Assembly (NCBI RefSeq): GCF_017916325.1
Contig: NC_090169.1
Coordinates: forward strand, 810,001-874,000
Source: Leishmania martiniquensis
Lineage: Eukaryota > Euglenozoa > Kinetoplastea > Trypanosomatida > Trypanosomatidae
Reading direction: 5' to 3'
Length of the DNA: 64,000 nt
Positions 43,256 through 51,779 of the stretch are shown piece by piece (positions within the stretch are counted from its first letter, which is position 1; every line of letters begins with the position of its first letter). A model generated the notes under the pieces. The model was not told the DNA's origin. It saw only the letters and a program-made list of their open reading frames with translations, and ran no database searches. The position numbers and the translations under genes are program-made.

Positions 43256-45793
43256 TTATGGCGTCGTGAGGGCGAGGTCTGCAACGAGTGCGATGTGGTC
43301 AGAGGGGTATTTCTTGTTGGGTAGGGCAAAGTTTTCCGCCAGCTCGGACTCGGGAGGAATCGGCACCGTGCGCAGGACCTCCAACGAGTCCTCGGAGAAG
43401 AAGATGTAGTCGATCACTTCGCGAAAGGTGAGGGTGAAGTTTGTCCAGGGCAGTGAAAGGTCAGTGCACTGGTAGGCGTCCTGCAGGCGCAGCTGCGGTC
43501 CGTACAGCGCCTCGCGAAAGACCTTTTCGATGACGCGCTCCTGCTCCCCACCCTCTACCGGCCCCTCAGTGCGCGCCTCACCAGCCACCTCCTCCGGCGG
43601 CGACATCGTCTCCTTCGGTGTCTCCGCACAAGATTCACAGGTCCGCGTCAAGTGCTTTCGCGCCGCCGTCGCCTGCGGCAGCACCGTGTCCTCGCCAAGC
43701 AGCTCCTCAAGCTGCTCGGGATCGCAGCCGAGCATTCGTCCGCAGCCCCACCAGAAAATCTTTCCTTTCTCCCATGACGGGTCATCAGCCTCCACCTGAC
43801 CTGTTGTCAGGAGACGGTAAGCGCCGGTAGGGTGCGTGCAGTTGAAATCCCCACATATGACCAGAGGTCGGCGCGGCGGCGTGCCGTCAGCGAAGGTGGG
43901 CCGCAGTGGCGATGCCGCCTCATCGCCAGGCAAGGTCAGGGCAGCGTTGTTGAGCCAGTGAAGCAGCATGTACGCTTGAAGAACGCGAATATGACACGCA
44001 TTGGCGTGGTAGAAAAGATGCGTATTGCCGACGACCACCTCCTTGTCACTGGTGGTTTCTCGCAGCAGCACCCGCGCCCCGATAGAAGTCACGGCGGAGA
44101 GCGCTTCTTTCAGCTCTGGGCAGGCACCCACTCGCGCCCCCAGCTCGGGAAACATGGTGGTGAGGGTTTCAAAGTTTAGCGGTACAGATGCGGACTGCAC
44201 AAGCTTGAAACGCGACGTCCGAAACAAGAAGCCGCAGCCTTCCTTCACCGATCCTGCCTTGTTAAAGTACACTCCCTCGTACCCGCACGCACGCATCACA
44301 GGCAGTAAGTACGCTTCAAAGACCTTCAAGCCGCACTCCTGCAGGCAGAGCAGGTCCGCATGATAGGCCAAGAGCTCCTGCACAATGCGCACCTTTCGGT
44401 TCTCGAGGTCAAGGATTTCATCGGTTGCGAAGGGGTAAATCTTAGTTTTGGAGCTCTTCGACGTGCAGAAGTCATCATAGAGAATGTTGTAGGTGACGAC
44501 GCGAAATGCCGGGTAGTTCACGGCGGTGGCTGTCTCCTGCCAGCGCGACACCGGCGGTGGAAGCTGCCGCACCACACCGGGAAGTCGCATTTCTGTCCAG
44601 AGGCCGGTGGTGGAGTCCAGCGAGACGCGCAGCATCATCGCCTTACCCTCGAGGTCGCTGGTTGGCGTGAATGTCGACCCGGTGCCAACGACGCGAAAGG
44701 GCGCTTCGTTGTGGCCTGTGCTGCGCGTACTCGCCGGTGCTTTTGACAGCACGCACCACTCGAAGCACAAGCTCTCCTCTGATGCGAAGAGTAGCGACAC
44801 GTTCGCGCATACAAGCGGCAGTCCAACGTACGGGGTACCTGGGGATGTGATGGCGGTGACCGTGGGTACGTTGTGCAGCACCTGCACGGCGGTCTCATTC
44901 ACGCAGAGAATCTGAGCGTACCTCCAGAAGACACCATTGGGCAGATTTGGGTTCAATTCCGTGTAGGGGGCGGTTCCGTTCGAGTAGGTGAACAGAAGCA
45001 CCTTCGCCTCTGGTGCAGCGAGTACACCCTCCTCCGCCGCCCCCGCAAGGTCAGAGGAGCGGCAAAAGGCGCGCACAGTTGGGCACCCAGTAAAGATCTG
45101 TTCCTTCGAGAGGCGCTTTGAGCTCTTCTCGCTTGGCCGCGGCGGCGCGAAAAGCAGACGAAGGCGATTCAGCGTCTTTGACGCCGCCTCCCTATCTGCT
45201 CGTGCCATACTCTTCGAGACCGCCGTGGCGCCACAGTTCGGCTCCGACGGAGCGGTCGCTTCCGCCGAAGAAGACAGGGACTCCCGAGCCTTCGCCGGCG
45301 GAGTCGATTCCTTTTCCTCTCTCGCAGGAAGCTCGATGCACAAGTCCAGAGTGACGACTTGGCTACCCTCTGGATGAAGGACCACAACCCTGTTTTTGGC
45401 CTGCATTGTGCGCCGCAGAAGTGAGCGAGCTGCAGTCGATGATGATGTGGATGAGGTCGCTAAAGTGGAAGGCGCGGTAGCACAGGAGGGCGAGGGACTG
45501 GTGCGCGATGACGCTGGCACGGCGGTCTGTGTGGCGCGATTCGTTTTGCTCCAGCGGCGCAGCGCTTTCTCCGTCCGGTAGTCGGTGAGGAATGATGTAG
45601 GGGCGGCCGAAGCGGAGATCTCGGCAGCAGGCCTCCTCGCCGAGGTGGGCTCCGTCGCAGATGTACTTTCAGCGGCGTCGTCGCGCTGCGGCGCACCCAC
45701 ATGAGAGGTCGAATCGTCGACCGAGGCGGCACAAATCGTGGCTAGGGGTGAGACGAAGGGACGGAAGCGGTGCACCGGCAGCCAACGAAGCAT
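43256..45793 (-). CDS. PDE12-like 2'-phosphodiesterase / poly(A) exonuclease of the EEP fold (845 aa)
   Basis: Exonuclease/endonuclease/phosphatase-fold nuclease, closest by eye to human PDE12, a mitochondrial enzyme that trims poly(A) and cleaves 2',5'-oligoadenylate. Visible motifs: VTYNILYDDF near residue 434 (metal-side Asn), LLCLQECG with the metal-binding Glu486, GDFNCTH with Asp649 and Asn651, IDYIFF, and the terminal SDHIALVADL with catalytic His833. A PDE12-type N-terminal domain seems present (about 265-400, with TYSNGTAPYTELNPNLPNG). The frame opens further upstream, but the ATG at 45793 starts a basic, Ser-free stretch (MLRWLPVHRFRPF) that resembles a mitochondrial presequence, so that start was chosen. 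Low-complexity Ser/Ala-rich segments fill residues about 30-120. The related CCR4/Angel deadenylases are the alternative. Confidence 0.85.
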   Translation of the reverse strand: MLRWLPVHRFRPFVSPLATICAASVDDSTSHVGAPQRDDAAESTSATEPTSARRPAAEISASAAPTSFLTDYRTEKALRRWSKTNRATQTAVPASSRTSPSPSCATAPSTLATSSTSSSTAARSLLRRTMQAKNRVVVLHPEGSQVVTLDLCIELPAREEKESTPPAKARESLSSSAEATAPSEPNCGATAVSKSMARADREAASKTLNRLRLLFAPPRPSEKSSKRLSKEQIFTGCPTVRAFCRSSDLAGAAEEGVLAAPEAKVLLFTYSNGTAPYTELNPNLPNGVFWRYAQILCVNETAVQVLHNVPTVTAITSPGTPYVGLPLVCANVSLLFASEESLCFEWCVLSKAPASTRSTGHNEAPFRVVGTGSTFTPTSDLEGKAMMLRVSLDSTTGLWTEMRLPGVVRQLPPPVSRWQETATAVNYPAFRVVTYNILYDDFCTSKSSKTKIYPFATDEILDLENRKVRIVQELLAYHADLLCLQECGLKVFEAYLLPVMRACGYEGVYFNKAGSVKEGCGFLFRTSRFKLVQSASVPLNFETLTTMFPELGARVGACPELKEALSAVTSIGARVLLRETTSDKEVVVGNTHLFYHANACHIRVLQAYMLLHWLNNAALTLPGDEAASPLRPTFADGTPPRRPLVICGDFNCTHPTGAYRLLTTGQVEADDPSWEKGKIFWWGCGRMLGCDPEQLEELLGEDTVLPQATAARKHLTRTCESCAETPKETMSPPEEVAGEARTEGPVEGGEQERVIEKVFREALYGPQLRLQDAYQCTDLSLPWTNFTLTFREVIDYIFFSEDSLEVLRTVPIPPESELAENFALPNKKYPSDHIALVADLALTTP

Positions 45794-46747
45794 GAAGAAG
45801 TCTGCCAGACAGCGGATCGCCAAAAAAAAAACACTGCACAGGGAGAGACGGCGACAAGGAGAGAAGTACGTAGACCTCGTGGCAGAGAAATAATGCGGCC
45901 CAAGAGGGCAGGCGTGCGTCTGATGGGAACCGCGCGCACACACACATGCACGCATACACGGGCGCACGCGTGAAGAGTCCTCGAAAAGAGTGGAAGACCC
46001 GAGGCACAGCTGTTGCGCCTATCCAAGGAGAGTTGACGCGACTCACCTGCACCGCGCCATATCGGATCGTGAAGAAAAAAATACGGAGGTGAAGGGGGCG
46101 GAGTTGAACAATGTGCAAACGTGGACGTGACAGTTGAGGAGAATGGGGCTGAAGTAGGCGAGCGGGAGGCAGCGAAGGGGAGGGAAGCGGCTACATTTGT
46201 CGAGAGCGACGCCGTTGCTGATTGAACTGTTCAGCGACAGAGGAATGTTTCCGCGTATGCCCAACCCGCTCAAGAATCTAACAGCATCCGCACAGAGAAG
46301 ATACGCGTCTCTCCGTTGTGGCAGGAGTTTGAGAAAAGCCCCACAACGAGAGAGAGAGAGCCACGCAGCAGAAAACGGTTGCTTGGAAAGGTGGCGCAGT
46401 AACCCGCGCGACTGCCAGCGTCCCTTCACCTCTCCGTGTGGCATTATGAACCCTCACCACACAGCTGTACCGGCATTGTCCGCGTCTCCACTGTGTGCAT
46501 CTCCTCCATCGGTTCCCCTACGCTCTGCAGTGCAGACGAATCCGCACCTCGCCCGCCAGCCGTGTCCATATGCACACGTTCTCATGGAGAGACACAGACA
46601 AACAGAGAGAGCGCAGTCAGTCAGCACCATCATCACATATGATCACCACCACCACGTCGCGCCTTGAGAGCAGCGCAAGCAGCTGCTCGCAGCTACTCGA
46701 GTAACCCTGGACGGAAGAGTCAGTCAGGAGAGTTGCCGCTCGCGTGT
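45794..46747. other. Intergenic region between the small membrane protein and the PDE12-like gene
   Basis: About 0.95 kb. A poly-A run on the plus strand at about 45821-45831 and CA-rich sequence near 45935-45955 lie close to the PDE12-like start; on the minus strand an AG at about 45834-45833, behind a pyrimidine-rich run, is a possible trans-splice acceptor. The minus-strand frame at 46043-46444 has no recognisable domain and is not called. Confidence 0.55.
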
Positions 46748-47221
46748 CTATGTTGAGGCCTCCGGCGGTGGGGGCACCTTCCCACGATAATCCTCTGCGG
46801 TGTCCCAACAGAACGGCTTGACAGTGTTTACCGTCAGCGCCGCCATCGGCGCCACATAGGTCGCCACACCCTGCCATACCGCTTCAAGCACAAAGCTGCA
46901 GCACAGCAGAACAGCGAGCAATGTCACGACACTCATGGTGACAGACGCACTGGCAAACGCGTCATACGAAAAGGGTACGCGCACCATGTTACCCTTCGTC
47001 GTGAAACCATCAGGCACCGCCGCACGCCCTGCGCTTGTCAGGTACTGCTCCATTTCCTTGTCTGCGACGCCGTGGGCCAGCGCCACCGTCAGGAGGAAGA
47101 GCAGTGCGGCGCTCATGGACACGTACAGGAGGACATCCTGCACCGCCGGTAGAAACGGTCTCTGCAACGCGGCCAGGGACACGAACGACAACCACTGAAG
47201 GAGAGTGGCGAGGGAAGCCAT
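46748..47221 (-). CDS. Small multi-span membrane protein of unknown function (157 aa)
   Basis: Not recognised. The protein begins with a hydrophobic stretch (about residues 4-20), has a clear membrane segment at about 28-50 (VLLYVSMSAALLFLLTVALA) and another at about 93-120 rich in Val, Leu and Cys. A hydrophilic loop of about 40 residues separates them, and the tail is short and Pro/Glu-rich. Two or three spans are likely. The frame can be read further upstream to a GTG at 47251, but the first ATG is at 47221 and was chosen. Its small size and helical packing suggest a subunit or accessory protein of an organelle membrane, which is inference only. Gene status rests on its balanced, non-repetitive composition. 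Confidence 0.7.
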   Translation of the reverse strand: MASLATLLQWLSFVSLAALQRPFLPAVQDVLLYVSMSAALLFLLTVALAHGVADKEMEQYLTSAGRAAVPDGFTTKGNMVRVPFSYDAFASASVTMSVVTLLAVLLCCSFVLEAVWQGVATYVAPMAALTVNTVKPFCWDTAEDYRGKVPPPPEAST

Positions 47222-48233
47222 GGCGCCGTCGTGGGGACTCACGTTGCACACGAGAGAGAGAGAAAGAAAGAGACGACGGTGGTCGTGCTACTGCGCATAA
47301 GAGAGGCGCAGCATTGTACAAGGGCAAACAAGCGGCCACGCGCGCGCCCGCGATGATGTCGGTACCCCCGAGGCGGAGAAGAACAGAGAAAGGAGAGCGT
47401 TCCAGAACAGAGAGAGCGAGCGAGGGAGGGGGAGGGGGATGGCGGTGCACGATAAAATTGTTCTGGCGAGGCCCGCCGGGCAGTCGGCAGGAGGCGAAAA
47501 GGGAGGAGCCAGCAAGTCTGCACGGCGTTGTTTTCAATGAGCGCTGGAGCTGAAACACCAACGTAGCAAGACCGGTCACCCCTCCTCACGTCCTTGGGTC
47601 GCGCGCTTACCGTTCACCCTACTCTTTGTGCGGGATGCGCCCCGCGGCTAGGCCCGAAAAGCGTTGCTGACGGTAGGCCCGTTTCCCTCCGTTCATTGCC
47701 CCTTCGAGGTGAGCCTGTCAGGAGATGGGTCTGCCCCTTTTCATGATGGACGCGCAACTCCCCTCTGAAGCCTATCGGTGCGCGACGGCCTTCCGTGCTT
47801 TTCTGCGATGGGGCGTCAAAACGAGACAGTAGGCGATACCACAGATCACGCACACACAGACACACACACACACATGGCGCGTGAGGAAAGAGCAGGGCAG
47901 CCATGCAGAGGGCCGACTGAGCGTAAACGGGGAAAAATAAGCGGTAATCGGCACACATGTCTGCACCAGTCGCGCTGAGTGCGCAAAAGACGATTGACTG
48001 CTTTAGGCGCGCGCAGGGGAAGGGAGGAAGGGGGGAGAAGGACGTGGAGGCGCGCACACGTCTGTAGTGTAGCTCACCCAGCTAGCGCACTCCCCGCTGC
48101 AGACCCCGGGCACTTAACGTCCCGTTTACATACGGGCGCTGAGAGCCACAGGCGCGCACCCGATTTGGTGAGGGCGGTCGCTTAGCCAACTACAGCGTCT
48201 TCTGGTATATGTCGTGTAAAGCGCCCCTTTGCA
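47222..48233. other. Intergenic region between the GH65 fusion gene and the small membrane protein
   Basis: About 1 kb. GA-rich sequence on the plus strand at about 47252-47273 lies close to the start of the membrane-protein gene and, as a pyrimidine tract on the minus strand, is a plausible trans-splicing signal. A CA run lies at about 47848-47874. No gene was seen. Confidence 0.6.
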
Positions 48234-51200
48234 TCACACCCGTCGACCGTCCACCATATCCTCCAACTCGTCGAGCGACGCCGGAATCCGCGACAGCTCC
48301 AGACGGCAGACAACAGGATTCTCTTGGCCCGTCTCCTTCGACTCCTCCGGCGACAAGGATGGGTACGGGCGCAGGGGGAATCGCGAGCTCACAAAAGGGT
48401 CTTCGACATCGATAAACATGCGAAACTTTGACATCTCTTTCGCGTCGAACCCTCGATCCAGGTGGTGGCTAATCACGAGGCACCTGTTAGTATCAACGTG
48501 AATCTTCTCAGCAGCTCTCGTGTACAAATCCAGGTGAGGTCGTCCCTTGATCTTCCAGTCGTGCGCCTCCTCGCCGTCGACGGAGGCCACAAACAGGCGA
48601 GCCAACTGCGGGTTCGAGGCGAGCAGCTGCTTGAGCGACCGGCTGTATGACACAACCGCCAGCGAGACCCCGTTCTCCACCAAATCCTTGAGCAGACGGA
48701 AGATGTCACAATTGACGGGTGGCGGCGACAGAAGAACCATCTCCGCCATCTCTGCCACCTTTGCATTCGCTAAGCCGTAGCGCGTCTCGACGATTTCGGC
48801 GTCTTCCGGCGTCCCCAACTCCAAGTACACGCCGCGACGCTGCAGGATCTGGTTAATGCCACTGAACGCAATCTCACCATCCTCGAGCTGGTAAACGACC
48901 TTTTCAATGAACTCCTCCGGTGTGAGTGAGGGGATGGGCCGGTTGTGCAGCACCCGGTACGTATCAAAGAGCGTTTCAAGCGTCTTGTACCACGAGCGGT
49001 AGCTGTACTCGAGGAGGTTGTCGAAGAGGCAGTCGGAGAGGAGCACGACACCGTCAAACTGCATCACCTGGCTCCGGCTTGCGCGCGGGATGGCGAGGTG
49101 TGTGATTGCGGGGCAGCGACCAAAGCCCGTGTGAAGGTGGATGCGCTCGCCAGGGGTGCCGTGAATAAAACGCAGGCTCACTCCAGAGATAAGGTCGTAC
49201 GTGATGTTCATACGATCCACCACCACCCGCAGCACTGCACCGCGCCACTTGATCGTAAAGGAGTAGCGCTCAATCCTGGCGGGAAGGATGGGGCGCACCT
49301 GCAGTCCCCTGTGAGAAAGCCGCACTCCCCCACAGCCGAAGATCAGCCCTAGCAGTGTCGCTGCCATGGCGCTGAAGTGCAGGCCACCCTCGGCGGAGTG
49401 AACAATGTTGTCGAGGTCGATATTTGCCAAGGAGCGAAGAAGCGGCATCGGCTGCGAAAAGTTCGACCGCGCGCGGCAGAGTGCGTGCACCATCACAAAC
49501 AGCGACTCAGGCGAATCGAACGTAGAGAGAGGGAGGTAGTACTCGAAATTGCGCAGAAAGTCGCGCTGGTCGAACTCTTCAGGGTAGAGCAGCATTCCAA
49601 GCAGCACCTCTGGCACGTCGATGAGCTTGCGTCGGTATATATGGATGGGGTGATAGTTCAGGTGGAGCGGGTGTATTGCCCGCTCGCTGCCCCAGTCGAT
49701 CAGGTTGTCGAAGTTGTCATGCACCATGTACACGCCAAGCCGCTCATGGCGCTGCGGCACGAGAATGCCGTCACCGACGGCTTGCAGCTCGGACATCTCG
49801 CGCCCGGTCATCCCCAGGGAGGCGAAGACACTGTTCAACTGATCCTCGGTGAGATGTCCCTGCTGACGCTCAAGGAACGAGAAGGCGGAGGCGATGTGCC
49901 GTCGCGCGGAGATGTGGACGTAAAAGTTGCCGGAGGCGTTACTATTGTACTCATCTGTCCCGGCAATGTTGTCGAGGCGAAAGACGGTGTGATCATCCTG
50001 CCACTCCCCACACTGCGGCCAGATGCGAGCCGACTCCATCATCAACTCGAGGAGCAGCAGGCGATCCTCGGCTGAGATGCTCTCCGCTGCCTCGTCGTAG
50101 AGGGCGATGAGGAAGCCGATTTCGGCATTCACGTGGAAGCGGGCGTTGTTTACGTTGGCGGCGTGTGTCGAGTGTTTGCCGCTGATCGTTTTCAACGGAA
50201 AGACGGCGCCGTGGCTAATGGCAAGCACACGGGCGTACCTACGCGACTGCGGCAGCATGTGGTAGACGCTCTTCAGCAGCCGCAAGCACGCATCTGGCTG
50301 GGTGAGGAGGTAGTACAGCCCATAGTAAATGTACTCTGACAAGTTGAACTGCAGCCCGTCCCCGGCAGCGGACAGCCCAGAGCGCGACAGTCCGCCTTCA
50401 AGGCCGTGGCTCACCATGAACATGCGAAACGCATTGTACACGAAGGGCAGCGAGCTGCGGCTGGGAATCAGCTCGTCCTGCAGTTTGACGTCCGCGTCAA
50501 ACGTTTTCCAAAAGACTTCGAGCGCTGTCCTCTGATCCGCGATCATCTCCTCAATCGTCGGTAGCGCGCCTGGGCGCTTCTGCGTGCTTTCACGCTGGTG
50601 ACTCGCGCGGAAAGTCAACACAACACTGTCTGGCACCGTTTCCGGAGTCAATGGCATCATGAACCGCTTTGTGATGACGTATGACTTTTGCGCCTTATTC
50701 GGGCTGTGGAAGCCGCGGTAGTTCCACGAGCCGGGCCTAAGAAAAGCCGAGTCGCTCCGCCCATCTCGGTCGCTGTTGGCATGCTCTTTGAGATCGGTGT
50801 TGCTGTAGCTACTGGCGCCGTCCCGCGCGCCATTGCTACCGCCGGCGCCCATATGGTACCGATCGCACGAAAAAGACGACGTCGTGCCGCATTCGGCATC
50901 GCGGACCCACTGCATACTCTCCACATCAGCTCGCAGCAGGCGATGCGTGTCACCGTAGTTCACCACGCATTCAACCTCTGCGATCGTCGTCACCTCATTC
51001 TTGGAGGTCAGCGAGCACTGGTATATTTGATCCATCTGCTTGTGAGCGATATCCCAGCACTCCTGGTCAATGGAGATGACCACAACGAGCTCGATGCGAT
51101 AGTTCAGATCGGCCTGTGAGAGCGGCATGCCGCCCAATGAGTGCCCTAGGACAGTCTCGTCCGAGACGTTATCTGTGCTATGGTTTTGCGGTGCATAGGA

Positions 51201-51779
51201 GCCCATCACGCTGTTGCTGAAGCCGAAGTTGCCGTCACTACCCACAGACGCCGGCGTGCTGACGGCAACAAGCCTGAAGTCACTGTAGCAGACCTGTGCA
51301 CCCCACGTGCTCAGGTCTGTGCGCCCGACGGTGCGGACGTAGCTGGTGTTGAAGATGAGCCCGCCATCGGCACTCATGACGTCAGTGCAATGGCTTCGGT
51401 AAGCGCCGTCGTCGAGGTTCAGCTTTCGCCTCGGAATCGACGCTAGCGTGCCCGATTCACCATCCAGCAGGCAGTCGAAGTCGACCGTACAGATACTCGC
51501 CCCCACCTCACTGGAGCGAGGAACTCCCTGGTACTTGGAGATGTCCATCGTTTCCTCGTGGTAGACACCATTCAGCAATACCTCCGTTTTGAAGCCGACC
51601 CGCTCCACTTCGCTCAGGTGGCGCAGGCCCAGATTACCGTTGGTACTGTACATGACACTATCCGTGACGCTGTTTGACACGAAGGCAGACGCCTCAGTGC
51701 TCTGCACCACATGTCTGCCCTCAAGAAGAAAAAGGGGCTTCTTCGGGACTTCGTAGTCCCGCGCCAAGAAGGGATTCAT
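48234..51779 (-). CDS. GH65 sugar-phosphorylase-like protein fused to a degenerate beta-phosphoglucomutase-like HAD domain (1181 aa)
   Basis: GH65 enzymes (trehalose, maltose and kojibiose phosphorylases) split alpha-glucosides with phosphate to give beta-glucose 1-phosphate; beta-phosphoglucomutase (beta-PGM) then makes glucose 6-phosphate. Here an N-terminal beta-sandwich-like region (with NGNLGLRHL near residue 45) precedes an (alpha/alpha)6-type region of about 440-870. That region has RFHVNAEIGF, ESARIWPQCGEW and GTDEYNSNASGNFYV, with Glu610 at the expected general-acid position, and an EGGLHFSAMAATLLGLIFGC motif. The usual Ser-rich phosphate-binding motif is not evident. The C-terminus (about 900-1181) aligns with beta-PGM: EYSYRSW matches its EYHFRAW, but the nucleophile Asp position is Leu914; the second Asp (916) is kept and the metal-binding Glu-Asp pair reads Ser-His. 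Substrate unknown. The first ATG is at 51779; upstream extension uses GTG only. Confidence 0.85.
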   Translation of the reverse strand: MNPFLARDYEVPKKPLFLLEGRHVVQSTEASAFVSNSVTDSVMYSTNGNLGLRHLSEVERVGFKTEVLLNGVYHEETMDISKYQGVPRSSEVGASICTVDFDCLLDGESGTLASIPRRKLNLDDGAYRSHCTDVMSADGGLIFNTSYVRTVGRTDLSTWGAQVCYSDFRLVAVSTPASVGSDGNFGFSNSVMGSYAPQNHSTDNVSDETVLGHSLGGMPLSQADLNYRIELVVVISIDQECWDIAHKQMDQIYQCSLTSKNEVTTIAEVECVVNYGDTHRLLRADVESMQWVRDAECGTTSSFSCDRYHMGAGGSNGARDGASSYSNTDLKEHANSDRDGRSDSAFLRPGSWNYRGFHSPNKAQKSYVITKRFMMPLTPETVPDSVVLTFRASHQRESTQKRPGALPTIEEMIADQRTALEVFWKTFDADVKLQDELIPSRSSLPFVYNAFRMFMVSHGLEGGLSRSGLSAAGDGLQFNLSEYIYYGLYYLLTQPDACLRLLKSVYHMLPQSRRYARVLAISHGAVFPLKTISGKHSTHAANVNNARFHVNAEIGFLIALYDEAAESISAEDRLLLLELMMESARIWPQCGEWQDDHTVFRLDNIAGTDEYNSNASGNFYVHISARRHIASAFSFLERQQGHLTEDQLNSVFASLGMTGREMSELQAVGDGILVPQRHERLGVYMVHDNFDNLIDWGSERAIHPLHLNYHPIHIYRRKLIDVPEVLLGMLLYPEEFDQRDFLRNFEYYLPLSTFDSPESLFVMVHALCRARSNFSQPMPLLRSLANIDLDNIVHSAEGGLHFSAMAATLLGLIFGCGGVRLSHRGLQVRPILPARIERYSFTIKWRGAVLRVVVDRMNITYDLISGVSLRFIHGTPGERIHLHTGFGRCPAITHLAIPRASRSQVMQFDGVVLLSDCLFDNLLEYSYRSWYKTLETLFDTYRVLHNRPIPSLTPEEFIEKVVYQLEDGEIAFSGINQILQRRGVYLELGTPEDAEIVETRYGLANAKVAEMAEMVLLSPPPVNCDIFRLLKDLVENGVSLAVVSYSRSLKQLLASNPQLARLFVASVDGEEAHDWKIKGRPHLDLYTRAAEKIHVDTNRCLVISHHLDRGFDAKEMSKFRMFIDVEDPFVSSRFPLRPYPSLSPEESKETGQENPVVCRLELSRIPASLDELEDMVDGRRV

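Noticed and set aside
48061..48140. tRNA-like D-loop wording (gtagctcacccagctagcgc)
   Set aside because: No matching acceptor stem, anticodon arm or T-loop (GGTTCGAATCC-like box B) at the right spacing on either strand.
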